Source: Mycobacterium heckeshornense
GTDB taxonomy: Bacteria > Actinomycetota > Actinomycetes > Mycobacteriales > Mycobacteriaceae
Assembly: GCF_016592155.1 (NCBI RefSeq)
Contig: NZ_AP024237.1
Location: 4,774,001-4,838,000 of the forward strand
DNA length: 64,000 bases
Reading direction: 5' to 3'
Part shown: positions 27,429 through 35,214 of the stretch, one piece after another
Position numbering within the stretch: the first letter of the stretch is position 1
Layout of the letters: every line of letters starts with the position of its first letter
Made by a program: the position numbers and the translations under genes
The notes under the pieces: model-generated
Seen by the model: only the letters and a program-made list of their open reading frames with translations
Told to the model about the DNA's origin: nothing
Databases searched by the model: none

Positions 27429-28007
27429 TCAGTGCAGCGGGACCAGCTCGGATTCCACCGGCAAACCCGGCTTCATGTCGCTTAGCAACGTCTCTGTGCG
27501 GCCGACCGGCTGGCCGGAGATCCCGGCGGCTGCCAACGCATGAGCCTTGAACGCCCGCGCCGCCCCGCTCAGCACATGCTGGACCGTGGTCGTCCGCCGC
27601 CCCACGGTCAACGGCCAATTGTCGTCCCACAGTGTGACTTCGGTGAAGTGGCGGTCCAGGGCTTCCAACACCACCTCGCGGACACGTGCATCGGCGGCGA
27701 ACACATCGGCACTAACCGCCAATCCCTGGCTGGGCCATGCCGTGCTCGGCACCACCGCCAACCAGGACTCCAGCTCGACAGCCCGCACGCCCAGTATCTG
27801 CAACGGCCGGATATCGCGGTGTTGCGGCAACAGCACGGTCACCTCCCAGCCGGCCGCCACCCGGTCGTATAGCCATCCGCCAGCCGAGAGCACGACATCG
27901 TCGACCGTGTGCGCGACAACGTCGAGTCGATACTTCAGCGCCGCAGCGTACGGATCGCTGACGCGCTCCGCCGAATGCGGGTCCAGCGCCAGGGTGGAAG
28001 TCGTCAT
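27429..28007 (-). CDS. Hypothetical protein, 192 residues
   Basis: Starts MTTSTLALDPHSAER at an ATG with a good ribosome binding site (GAAAGGA) 4 nt upstream. A longer in-frame extension to 28385 crosses the CoA-transferase gene and is not used. Mixed alpha/beta character with hydrophobic strands (VDDVVLSAGGWLYDRVAAGWEVTVLL) and no membrane helix or signal peptide. I do not recognise the family with certainty. Its promoter carries one copy of the segment's TGTAA motif (28064-28090), about 57 bp upstream, so it probably belongs to the local regulon. Confidence 0.7.
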   Translation of the reverse strand: MTTSTLALDPHSAERVSDPYAAALKYRLDVVAHTVDDVVLSAGGWLYDRVAAGWEVTVLLPQHRDIRPLQILGVRAVELESWLAVVPSTAWPSQGLAVSADVFAADARVREVVLEALDRHFTEVTLWDDNWPLTVGRRTTTVQHVLSGAARAFKAHALAAAGISGQPVGRTETLLSDMKPGLPVESELVPLH

Positions 28008-28063
28008 CGCATCCTTTCGGCTTTCCGTCAACCGACGCCGAGACGTGAGCCGGCCCACATAGC

Positions 28064-28090
28064 GTGACAGTTCAAGCTGAATCTGTAAAG
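28064..28090. promoter_or_regulatory. Operator-like motif, copy 1 (GTGACA-N14-TGTAAAG)
   Basis: GTGACA at 28064-28069 and TGTAAAG at 28084-28090 with exactly 14 nt between. It lies upstream of the 192-residue hypothetical gene (start 28007, minus strand) and 6 nt from the 3' end of the CoA-transferase gene. One of five copies sharing spacing and arms; see the findings. Confidence 0.65.
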
Positions 28091-28095
28091 TATGG

Positions 28096-29268
28096 TCATA
28101 CGCGACGGCGGCGCGCTTCGAGCTCGGCGAGCACTTCCCCGGTATGTTCACCGAGCTGCGGCGCGGTGGATCGTGGCGTCCACGGGGTGCCGCGGAAGTC
28201 CGCCGGGGTGGCGACCATCGGGACCGCGCCGCCCGGATCCGGTACCTCGACCAGGCCGCCGGCAGCGTGGAACTGCGGGTCGGCGACGACGTCCTCGACG
28301 GAGTTGATCGGCGACCAGAAGAACTCCGGCTCGCCGGTGAAGATCTGCGCCCACTCGTCAAGCGGTTTGGTGGCAAAGATCTCATCCAACTGGGCGATCA
28401 GCTCGACGGCGTTGGCGGCGCGCGCCCGGCCGTCGGCGAAGCGGGGATCGGTCAGCCAGTCGGTGCGCCCCACGACGCGACAAAGGGCCGGCCAATGCCG
28501 GTCGCCCTGCAGGCCCACGATCCAAAACCGCCGCCCGTCACCGGCGGTGTAGTTGTTCATGCACGGGTTGGCCATCGATTCGCGGTGCCCGACGGCGATC
28601 GGCTGACCGGTCATCAGGTAGGTGTTGATGTCGAAGCTGACCGTGTAGGCGCCTTGGCGATACAGCGACGTGGTTACCAGCTGGCCGGCTCCGGTTCGGC
28701 CGCGGGCAAGCAACGCGGCGCAGATCGCGGCCGCCAGCGTCATGCCGGCCATGTGGTCGCCCATGCCACCGCGCTGAAACGGCGGGGTGTCCCCGGGCCG
28801 GGTGAGCAGATGGGCCACCCCGGCCCGGGACCAGAATGCGGCGATGTCGTAGGCGGCCCGGTCGGCGTCGGGTCCGGTGTCGCCGTAGCCGGTGATCAGC
28901 CCGTAAACCAGCCGGGGGAAGGCCGCGGCCACCGATTCGTAGTCCAACCCGAGCCGCTGCAATGCGGCGGGGCGGACGTTCGTCACGAAAACGTCCGCCC
29001 CGCTGAGCAATTCGAATGCGGTTCGGCGATCGTCGTCGGTGGTGAGGTCGAGGACGATGCTGCGCTTGGAGCGATTGTCCATCTCGAACGGCGGATTGGT
29101 GTCGAAATCGAGCCCCAGCATCCGGCCGAACGCGCGCCCCGGGTCGCCCGTCGGCGGTTCAATTTTCACGACGTCTGCGCCCCAATCGGCGAGGATGCCG
29201 CCGGCGGCCGGGCCGGCCACCCACACCCCCAGCTCCACGATGTTGACGCCTTCCAGTGGTCCGGGCAT
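28096..29268 (-). CDS. CaiB/BaiF-type CoA-transferase (class III)
   Basis: A 390-residue formyl-CoA/carnitine-CoA transferase-like enzyme. The N-terminus PLEGVNIVELGVWVAGPAAGGILADWGADVVKIEPP is the classic family signature. The catalytic aspartate is expected in AAYDIAAFWSRAGVA near residue 175, and GMGDHMAGMTLA follows. Members move CoA between carboxylic acids, often at the start of a degradation route. The ATG at 29268 (MPGPLEG) fits the family's usual start. Divergent from the DUF427 gene with one operator-like motif between them. Confidence 0.87.
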   Translation of the reverse strand: MPGPLEGVNIVELGVWVAGPAAGGILADWGADVVKIEPPTGDPGRAFGRMLGLDFDTNPPFEMDNRSKRSIVLDLTTDDDRRTAFELLSGADVFVTNVRPAALQRLGLDYESVAAAFPRLVYGLITGYGDTGPDADRAAYDIAAFWSRAGVAHLLTRPGDTPPFQRGGMGDHMAGMTLAAAICAALLARGRTGAGQLVTTSLYRQGAYTVSFDINTYLMTGQPIAVGHRESMANPCMNNYTAGDGRRFWIVGLQGDRHWPALCRVVGRTDWLTDPRFADGRARAANAVELIAQLDEIFATKPLDEWAQIFTGEPEFFWSPINSVEDVVADPQFHAAGGLVEVPDPGGAVPMVATPADFRGTPWTPRSTAPQLGEHTGEVLAELEARRRRV

Positions 29269-29304
29269 GGCCCTACCATGCCACGAACCGTCGGCTTGAC
29301 GTGG

Positions 29305-29330
29305 TTTACAGGGCCGCCACGGTTTGTAAG
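29305..29330. promoter_or_regulatory. Operator-like motif, copy 2 (TTTACA-N14-TGTAAG)
   Basis: TTTACA at 29305-29310 and TGTAAG at 29325-29330, 14 nt apart, in the divergent promoter of the CoA-transferase (start 29268) and the double DUF427 gene (start 29350). This is the most symmetrical copy: TTACA and TGTAA are exact reverse complements. Confidence 0.7.
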
Positions 29331-29349
29331 CTTCAATCGTGGAGGAACG

Positions 29350-30024
29350 ATGAGCCTGGTCGCTGGGCGAGGCCCGCTGAGCAGCAACCCCGCCGGGTGG
29401 TCGTCGCCGCCGCTGCCCGAGCACGTGGTGTACGTCGAACCACATCACCGGCGAGTTCAGGGTTTTCGCGGTGACCGGATCGTCATCGACACCGAGCGGG
29501 CTGTGCTGGTGCATCGGCGGAATGCGCCGCTCAGCTATGCGTTTCCCGCCGACGCGGTTGGCGAGCTACCCAGTGAGCCGGTGCCGGAAGCGCCTGGCTT
29601 CGTTCATGTGCCGTGGGATGCGGTCGACACCTGGCTGGAAGAGGGGCGCAAGCTCGTCCACTACCCGCCCAACCCCTACCACCGCGTCGATTGCCGACCG
29701 ACCCGCCGACGCCTGCGCGTCGACGTCGCCGGCACGACGCTGGTCGACACCGACGACACCGTCATCGTCTTCGAGACCGCGCTCGAACCGCGGCTCTACG
29801 TCGACCCCGCGCTGGTGCGCACGGATCTGTTGCGGCCGACGGATACGTCGAGCTATTGCAACTACAAGGGTTTCGCGACGTACTGGGCGGCCGTCATCGG
29901 CGACACGATCGTGCAGGACGTGGCGTGGAGCTACCCGGATCCGCCTCCGGAGAGCTTGCCGATCAAGGGTTATCTCAGCTTCGACCCAGCGCGGGCCGAC
30001 GTCGCCGCGGAGCTGCCGTCATAG
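29350..30024 (+). CDS. DUF427 protein with two repeat domains
   Basis: A 224-residue protein with GGAGG close upstream of its ATG. The C-terminal half (about 105-215) aligns by eye with the single-domain DUF427 protein at 52648-53028: RLRVDVAGTTLVDTDD against RVRVNGQIVADTRA, and the shared motif PTDTSSYCNYKGFATYW against PSDTSTYCPFKGEASYF. The N-terminal half repeats the same pattern in degenerate form (RIVIDTERAVLVHRRNAPLSY). Function of DUF427 is unknown. It lies in the accessory segment behind motif copy 2. Confidence 0.8.
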   Translation: MSLVAGRGPLSSNPAGWSSPPLPEHVVYVEPHHRRVQGFRGDRIVIDTERAVLVHRRNAPLSYAFPADAVGELPSEPVPEAPGFVHVPWDAVDTWLEEGRKLVHYPPNPYHRVDCRPTRRRLRVDVAGTTLVDTDDTVIVFETALEPRLYVDPALVRTDLLRPTDTSSYCNYKGFATYWAAVIGDTIVQDVAWSYPDPPPESLPIKGYLSFDPARADVAAELPS

Positions 30025-30072
30025 CGCGGCGAGCGCCGGCGGATTTCTCCGTGGTTGTCGCTTTATCCGCCG

Positions 30073-30954
30073 TTATAGCCGCGCCTGGGCCTTGATCGCG
30101 GTGTCGGTCTGCCGCAGCGGCCGGATCAGCGCTTCCTGGGCGAACGACGCGATCAGCTCACCTTCTTCGGTGTGCACGGTGCCGCGCACATATGACATGC
30201 CCGCGCCGACCTGAGTGCTCTCGTGGGTGTACAGCAACCAGCCGGTCCAAGACAGCGGCTCGTGAAAGCTGACCGTGATCGTCATCGGCGCGGTGGACAC
30301 CGTCAGATGCGCCTGGCTGGTGCCGATGCCTTCATGAGCGCGCATCGTGGTCGAGATCCCGAGGTGGCCGGTGAAATAGGCAACCAACGCTTTGGCCAAA
30401 TCGTCCCGGGTCGGGATCGGGTCGTAGTGCACCCAGGCGTACAGCTCCGGCGGCCCCACCTCGTCGGGGCTGTTGACGTCGACGACGTCGACCAGTCGCA
30501 CTTCGCGCCCGGCCATCGGCATCGGCGACGGGTTCGCTGCAGCGGGCGGGACCACGTCGGGACGGGGTAGCTGGTGGCGGATGACGTCGGGCGACGGGAC
30601 GTCGGCCAGCGCGGTCACCGTGACGCACCGCCGGCCGTTCTGCAGCGCGGTGACGACGGCCGTGGCGGTGGATCGGCCCTCGTGCACGACATCGATGTCG
30701 AATTCGACGGGCGGGCCAACCATGACGGCCCGGGCGAACACCGCGTGCGCCGAGCGCACCGACTTGTCCGGAAACCGTTTGGCCACCGCCACGATCGCCT
30801 GTGCCAGCACCTGGGTGCCCTCCACCACCTGCCGCTCGTCCGCCCCGGCGATCCCGGTGTCGCCGGTGTAGCGGTGGGCCTCGCCGGCCGCTACGTCGAA
30901 CAAGTCCAGCAGGCCGGTAACCGACCAATGTGTTTGTTCAGATTCCGTGGTCAC
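30073..30954 (-). CDS. Acyl-CoA thioesterase II-like protein (TesB type)
   Basis: A 293-residue double-hotdog protein resembling TesB: an N-terminal half with RYTGDTG, RFPDKSVRSAHAVFARAVMVGPPVEFDIDVVHEGRS-type strands, and a C-terminal half ending GTVHTEEGELIASFAQEALIRP, the family's usual tail. It probably hydrolyses acyl-CoA produced in the pathway. The GTG at 30954 is used; the frame is open further upstream but crosses the oxidoreductase gene. The operator-like motif copy 3 sits 10 nt before the start. Confidence 0.82.
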   Translation of the reverse strand: MTTESEQTHWSVTGLLDLFDVAAGEAHRYTGDTGIAGADERQVVEGTQVLAQAIVAVAKRFPDKSVRSAHAVFARAVMVGPPVEFDIDVVHEGRSTATAVVTALQNGRRCVTVTALADVPSPDVIRHQLPRPDVVPPAAANPSPMPMAGREVRLVDVVDVNSPDEVGPPELYAWVHYDPIPTRDDLAKALVAYFTGHLGISTTMRAHEGIGTSQAHLTVSTAPMTITVSFHEPLSWTGWLLYTHESTQVGAGMSYVRGTVHTEEGELIASFAQEALIRPLRQTDTAIKAQARL

Positions 30955-30963
30955 ACGCCGAGC

Positions 30964-30990
30964 GTGACATTGTCGTCGAGAGTTGTAAAG
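30964..30990. promoter_or_regulatory. Operator-like motif, copy 3 (GTGACA-N14-TGTAAAG)
   Basis: GTGACA at 30964-30969 and TGTAAAG at 30984-30990, squeezed into the 38 bp between the stop of the LLM oxidoreductase and the start of the thioesterase. Relative to transcription its orientation is opposite to that of copy 5, which fits a symmetrical repressor site better than a directional promoter. Confidence 0.65.
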
Positions 30991-30992
30991 GC

Positions 30993-31919
30993 TTACGGCT
31001 GGGCCGCGTCGATCACCAGGGCCCGGAACCGGTCGATGGTTTCCAGCACGTGCGCCAGGCTGTCGCCCGGCAGGCCGACCTGCACCCAGGTGACGCCCAG
31101 CGCGGCCAGCTTGTCCAAGCCGGTCAGGTAGGCGTCGGCATTGAAGTCGTCGCCTGCCGGGCTGCCGCCGTCGATGTTGGTGAATACCACGTCGATCGCC
31201 GTCCAATCCCGGCCGGCCGCTTCCAAGCGGCGACGCAAATCCTCGACACCGGCGGCCAGGCGCTCGATCGAGTCGATGGTCGCCGTGCGGGCGGTCTGGG
31301 CCAGCGTCGCAGGGGCGGGAAACGGACACCAGCCGTCACCGTGCTCGACCACGCGTTGCCGCGCAGCCCCGGTGTTGCCGCCGATCCAGATCGGTGGATG
31401 CGGCTGGCTCACCGGGCGCGGATGCGCGGTGATGCCCCGGGCGGTGAAGTGCCGACCGTCGAAGGACATCTCGTCGGTGGTCCACACCGCACGGATCACC
31501 TCGAGCGCCTCATCGAAGAGCTCGGCCCGTTTGTCGTAGTCGACGCCGAGGGCGGCGAACTCCCGTTTCAGATAGCCCACCCCCACTGCCAGTGTGAACC
31601 GGCCACCGGACAGCAGATCGAGCGTCGCCCCGGACTTGGCCACCAGGAACGGGTTTCGGTACGGCAGCACCACGATGTTCGGGATCAGCCGCAACGTCGT
31701 GGTTCGGGCCGCGGCGAAGCCCATCGCAACGAACGGGTCCAGCGCGTCGTGACCGCCGGCGTCGAGCCAGCGCTGCGTCGGAGCCGGGTGATCGGTAAAC
31801 CCGAAGCCGTGGAACCCAGCCGCTTCCGCCGCCGACGCAACCGCGGAAATACCGTCGCCGCATGCCAGTTGCGGGTGGTAGGGGTGACTGTGCATCGGGT
31901 GGGTGATCGAGAAGTACAC
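30993..31919 (-). CDS. F420-dependent LLM-class oxidoreductase
   Basis: A 308-residue luciferase-like (TIM-barrel) oxidoreductase of the F420-dependent mycobacterial subgroup: GFGFTDHPAP, TLRLIPNIVVLPYRNPFLVAKSGATLDLLSGGRFTLAVGVGYLKREF, then the substrate-side GRHFTARGITAHPRPVSQPHPPIWIGG. The GTG start at 31919 (VYFSITHPMHSH) gives the expected N-terminal first strand. Substrate unknown. Divergent from the SRPBCC gene with motif copy 4 between. Confidence 0.87.
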   Translation of the reverse strand: MYFSITHPMHSHPYHPQLACGDGISAVASAAEAAGFHGFGFTDHPAPTQRWLDAGGHDALDPFVAMGFAAARTTTLRLIPNIVVLPYRNPFLVAKSGATLDLLSGGRFTLAVGVGYLKREFAALGVDYDKRAELFDEALEVIRAVWTTDEMSFDGRHFTARGITAHPRPVSQPHPPIWIGGNTGAARQRVVEHGDGWCPFPAPATLAQTARTATIDSIERLAAGVEDLRRRLEAAGRDWTAIDVVFTNIDGGSPAGDDFNADAYLTGLDKLAALGVTWVQVGLPGDSLAHVLETIDRFRALVIDAAQP

Positions 31920-31946
31920 GCTGGGCAGGTTACCCCCGGAAGCGGC

Positions 31947-31973
31947 ATGACACTTGTACGCTATTCTGTAAAC
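31947..31973. promoter_or_regulatory. Operator-like motif, copy 4 (ATGACA-N14-TGTAAAC)
   Basis: ATGACA at 31947-31952 and TGTAAAC at 31967-31973, 14 nt apart, in the 88-bp divergent promoter between the LLM oxidoreductase (start 31919) and the SRPBCC protein (start 32008). Confidence 0.65.
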
Positions 31974-32007
31974 CTCTGACCGGCGTCGTCGCGTGGGAGG
32001 CAACCAG

Positions 32008-32493
32008 GTGGGCATGGTGACCACGAGCTCCCAGACGGCCTTCCATCATTCCCCGGAGACCGTCTACCGCTTCGTCACCAACCCGGCGAACTGGACTAAG
32101 ACCTATCCCGGCAGCGCGCACATCACCAACCTGCGCCGCACGCTGCCGCTGCAGGTCGGCGACACCTGGGCGGAGACGGGCCCGGACGCCAACCGCATCT
32201 TCACCTGGCAGCTGGCAATTGCCGTGCAGCCCAAGCTTTTTGTCTTCAATTCGGTCGGCCGTCTGGGTCATGACCGCGACGGTAACGGCGGCCTGGACGG
32301 GCGGATGACGATTCAATATCACTTCACCACACCCGGCCATGACGTCACGCTGTTCACCCGCACGACGATCGAGGCCTACAAACACGCGCCGCTGCCCGAC
32401 ACCTTCTTCCGGATCGTCAACCCCGCCCACATCGACGCCTACCACACCGCCGTCGCACGAGAGTTGGATGCCGCCGATGTCGTTGCCCGTTGA
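32008..32493 (+). CDS. SRPBCC-family protein
   Basis: About 161 residues with a START/SRPBCC pattern: HHSPETVYRFVTNPANWTKTYPGSAHI at the N-terminus, alternating strands in the middle and a long C-terminal helix. Such proteins bind hydrophobic ligands or act as cyclases or aromatases. GGGAGG lies 7 nt before the GTG at 32008; ATG 32014 (MVTTSSQ) is an alternative. First gene of a plus-strand trio with the SMP-30 and thioesterase genes. Confidence 0.8.
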   Translation: MGMVTTSSQTAFHHSPETVYRFVTNPANWTKTYPGSAHITNLRRTLPLQVGDTWAETGPDANRIFTWQLAIAVQPKLFVFNSVGRLGHDRDGNGGLDGRMTIQYHFTTPGHDVTLFTRTTIEAYKHAPLPDTFFRIVNPAHIDAYHTAVARELDAADVVAR

Positions 32494-33310
32494 CCAGGTG
32501 ACCCCGTTGGCCGCCGGCTTCTGTTTCGGGGAGGGGCCGCGGTGGTTTGAGGGGCTGCTGTGGTTTTCCGACATGCTTGGCGAAGCGGTGCACACCGTCA
32601 CGCTGGGCGGCGCGATGACGACCTTGCCGCTGCCGGGTCACAGGCCGTCAGGGTTGGGATTCCGCCCTGACGGCTCGCTACTGATCACCTCGACCGACGA
32701 CCGGGTCGTGTTGCGCTACGACGGCGACACCGTGACGACGATCGCCGACCTCGCCGAGGCGGTACCCGCCGACCTTGGGGACATGGTCGTCGACGCGGCC
32801 GGGCGCGCCTACATCGGATCGCAGGCCTTCGAAGGTGGCGTCATCGTGTGCCTCGATCCCGACAACTCGGTGGCCATCGTCGCCGAGGATCTCGAGTTCC
32901 CCAACGGGATGGTGATCACGCCGGACGGTCGGAGCCTGATCGTCGCGGAGTCGACGGGGCGGCGGCTGACCACCTTCACCATCACCGACGACGGTGCCCT
33001 CGCCGATCGGCGGGTGTTCGCCGAGGGTTTGGACGGTCCGCCCGACGGTATCGCCCTGGACTCCGACGGTGGTGTGTGGACGGCGATGACATTGGCACAC
33101 CGGTTCGACCGGATCGTCGCGGGCGGGGCGGTGACCGACCGCATCGACGTCGGCGAACGCGCGGCCATCGCGTGTACCCTCGGTGGACTTGGCCGTCGCA
33201 CCTTGTTTTTGTTGTCGAGCCCCGACGCGTATCCCAAGCGGCTCAAAGGAACCCGTCTGTCCCAGCTGGACACCGTCACCGTCGACATCCCCGGCGCCGG
33301 CCTGCCGTGA
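32477..33310 (+). CDS. SMP-30/gluconolactonase-like protein
   Basis: About 277 residues of a six-bladed beta-propeller of the SMP-30/gluconolaconase/LRE family: repeats such as PSGLGFRPDGSLLITSTDDRVVLRYDG, FPNGMVITPDGRSLIVAESTGRRL and PDGIALDSDGGVWTAM. FGEGPRWFEGLLWFSDM supplies the conserved metal-binding Glu near the N-terminus. Members hydrolyse lactones. The start lies inside the end of the SRPBCC gene; ATG 32477 is used, ATG 32468 is possible. The next gene follows after 16 nt. Confidence 0.85.
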   Translation: MSLPVDQVTPLAAGFCFGEGPRWFEGLLWFSDMLGEAVHTVTLGGAMTTLPLPGHRPSGLGFRPDGSLLITSTDDRVVLRYDGDTVTTIADLAEAVPADLGDMVVDAAGRAYIGSQAFEGGVIVCLDPDNSVAIVAEDLEFPNGMVITPDGRSLIVAESTGRRLTTFTITDDGALADRRVFAEGLDGPPDGIALDSDGGVWTAMTLAHRFDRIVAGGAVTDRIDVGERAAIACTLGGLGRRTLFLLSSPDAYPKRLKGTRLSQLDTVTVDIPGAGLP

Positions 33311-33326
33311 CGGCGAAAGGCGAAGC

Positions 33327-34139
33327 ATGACTGATTCGTATTACGAGCTGATCGACGCGGCCGATCCGCTGGGCGAGAAGTTCACGGCGACCGATCTGGT
33401 GCGCAGCACCTGGTCGGCGGCGATCCAGCACGCGGCGCCGGTGTCGGCGCTGCTGGTGCGGTCGCTCGAGGGTTGTGTTCGCCGCGACGACACCCGGCTG
33501 AGCAGGGTCGTGGTGGACCTGTTGGGACCGGTTCCGGCCGAGGGCGAGTTCTGGGTGCGCTCACGCATCGAAAGACCCGGCAAACAGATCGAATTGGTGA
33601 ATGCCGAGATGCTGGGGCCCGGACCGGACGGGCAGCCCCGGCCCGTCGCCCGCGCCAGCGGGTGGCGACTCCAGCAGCTCGACACCACTGACGTGGTGCG
33701 GGCGTCGGCGCCGCCGATCGGTCCGCTCAGCCGCGCCGCCAGCCGCAACCTGGAAAGGGACTTCGACCGCAACTACGTGCACAGCCTCGACTGGCGATGG
33801 CTCACCGCGCCGCTCAACGAGGGACCCGGCGAATCGTGGATCAGGCCGACCGTGGACCTCGTCACGGGCGAGACTATGACGCCACTGCAGCGGCTTTTCG
33901 CTGTCGCCGACTGCGCCAACGGCCTCGGCTCCAAACTTGACATCACCAAGTGGACCTTCCTTAACAACGACCTCGTGGTCCACGTGCACCGCATCCCCGC
34001 GGGTGAGTGGATCGGCATCCGCGCCGAAACCAGCTACGGCCCCGACGGAATCGGCATTACGGTAGGCACCCTGTTCGACGAACGCGCGGCGATAGGCGCC
34101 ATTCAGCAGTCGGTGCTGGTGCGCCGGCGCTCGAGCTGA
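33327..34139 (+). CDS. Thioesterase-family protein, double hotdog
   Basis: A 270-residue protein with two hotdog-like halves (ALLVRSLEGCVRRDDTRLSRVVVDLLGPVPAEGEFWVRSRIERPGKQIELVNAEM and DLVVHVHRIPAGEWIGIRAETSYGPDGIGITVGTLFDERAAIGAIQQSVLVRRR), matching the actinobacterial acyl-CoA thioesterase-like family. AAAGG lies 6 nt before the ATG. It ends the trio that starts at 32008. With the TesB-like gene at 30073 it gives the segment two thioesterases. Confidence 0.8.
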   Translation: MTDSYYELIDAADPLGEKFTATDLVRSTWSAAIQHAAPVSALLVRSLEGCVRRDDTRLSRVVVDLLGPVPAEGEFWVRSRIERPGKQIELVNAEMLGPGPDGQPRPVARASGWRLQQLDTTDVVRASAPPIGPLSRAASRNLERDFDRNYVHSLDWRWLTAPLNEGPGESWIRPTVDLVTGETMTPLQRLFAVADCANGLGSKLDITKWTFLNNDLVVHVHRIPAGEWIGIRAETSYGPDGIGITVGTLFDERAAIGAIQQSVLVRRRSS

Positions 34140-34142
34140 CCA

Positions 34143-34411
34143 CTACCTGACGAACGCCCGGACCCGCTTGATGCCGTGGATGAAACTGCTGTGGAGGAAC
34201 TCCGGTTCGCCAAATTCGACCTTGCCTAGCCGAGACAGCAACTCGCGGAGGAGGTTTCGCAGCTGGGTCCTGGCCAGTTGATTGCCCAGGCAATCAGGCC
34301 ATCGGTTGCCCGAAGTCGGGCGAAGGTCTCGTCGCGAACCGCGAACGGCTGATTCCCGCGGGTCGAGATCTCCGATGCGCTGTATTCCCGGGTCAGGCCG
34401 GCGGCGGTCAT
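34143..34411 (-). pseudogene. Cytochrome P450 remnant with internal deletion
   Basis: An N-terminal piece (MTAAGLTREYSASEISTRGN..., start ATG at 34411) is joined, out of frame, to the C-terminal end of a P450: CLGNQLARTQLRNLLRELL and SSFIHGIKRVRAFVR, stop at 34143-34145. The heme-ligand Cys and the following LAR helix are recognisable. About 300 residues between, with the I-helix and ExxR, are gone. The ATG overlaps the SDR stop (ATGA), so the ancestral P450 was translated with the SDR. Confidence 0.8.
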
Positions 34412-35091
34412 CGAATCTTGCGCTCCTTCACGGGTGCCGAGGCGACACGATGTGCGATGACCTCGACCAACCGCAGGTAGCTGGGTTCGCCCGGCGCCAG
34501 CATCGTCGCGATGATGCATGCCACATCGCCCGGTGCCACCCCGCTGCCCGGCCGCGCCGAGCGGACAATCGACGCCCGCACACCGCTCCCGACGAATTCG
34601 GCGTCCAGGCCCGAGACCCAGGAGTCGAGCGCCCGTCGGCCTGTCGCCGACACCGCCATGCTCGGTGGTGTTGCGCCGGCGACAAGCTCCGGGCTGAGTA
34701 GGACCACATCGCCGTGTCCACGCCGGACCATCGGTGGAATCACCTGTGCGGCAAGGTGTTGCGCACCAAAAACGTGCGTGTCGACGGCTGACAGGCCAGC
34801 ATCGGTGATCAGCACGTCCACGCCACCGATGAGATAGCGGGCGGACTCGACGAACCGATCGATCGACGAAGTGTCGGCGAGGTCGAGGTAGCCGGCGAAC
34901 GCCGTCGCACCCCGGGCTCGAAGACGACTGGCCAGCCGCTCACAGAGCTCGGGCCGGCGGGTGCCCATCAGCACCAGATCGCCGCAGCGGGCCAACCGCG
35001 CCGCGGTTGCCCGTCCCACCGGTGACCATGCCGCGGTCACCAGGACGGCGCGCTGGGACTGGCTCCACCCGGCGGGCCCTCCTTCAGCCAC
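34408..35091 (-). CDS. Short-chain dehydrogenase-like protein lacking the catalytic Tyr/Lys
   Basis: A 227-residue Rossmann-fold SDR-like protein (VLVTAAWSPVGRATAARLARCGDLVLMG). At the active-site helix, where SDRs have YxxxK, it reads VSATGRRALDSW: the Tyr has become Val and the Lys Gly. The NNAG motif is also altered (ITDAGLSA). It is therefore probably inactive as a dehydrogenase, either a scaffold protein or an early stage of decay. Its former partner, the P450, is already a remnant. Divergent from the TetR gene at 35215. Confidence 0.75.
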   Translation of the reverse strand: MAEGGPAGWSQSQRAVLVTAAWSPVGRATAARLARCGDLVLMGTRRPELCERLASRLRARGATAFAGYLDLADTSSIDRFVESARYLIGGVDVLITDAGLSAVDTHVFGAQHLAAQVIPPMVRRGHGDVVLLSPELVAGATPPSMAVSATGRRALDSWVSGLDAEFVGSGVRASIVRSARPGSGVAPGDVACIIATMLAPGEPSYLRLVEVIAHRVASAPVKERKIR

Positions 35092-35179
35092 GGCGAGCGG
35101 CTAGGATTTGGTGATCGGATATGTCATCTGCGGGCGAGACGGCCCCCGCCAAGGACCAAGACAGTGGCACCAAAACAGC

Positions 35180-35206
35180 GTGACACTTCCCCTACAGTTT
35201 GTAAAG
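35180..35206. promoter_or_regulatory. Operator-like motif, copy 5, in front of the TetR gene (GTGACA-N14-TGTAAAG)
   Basis: GTGACA at 35180-35185 and TGTAAAG at 35200-35206, 14 nt apart, ending 8 nt before the GTG start of the TetR gene at 35215. Placement over its own translation start region fits autorepression by this regulator. Confidence 0.7.
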
Positions 35207-35214
35207 TTTCGACT

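Noticed and set aside
28144..29349. N-terminal extension of the double DUF427 protein
   Set aside because: It would overlap the whole CoA-transferase antisense. The GGAGG-preceded ATG at 29350 gives a natural start.
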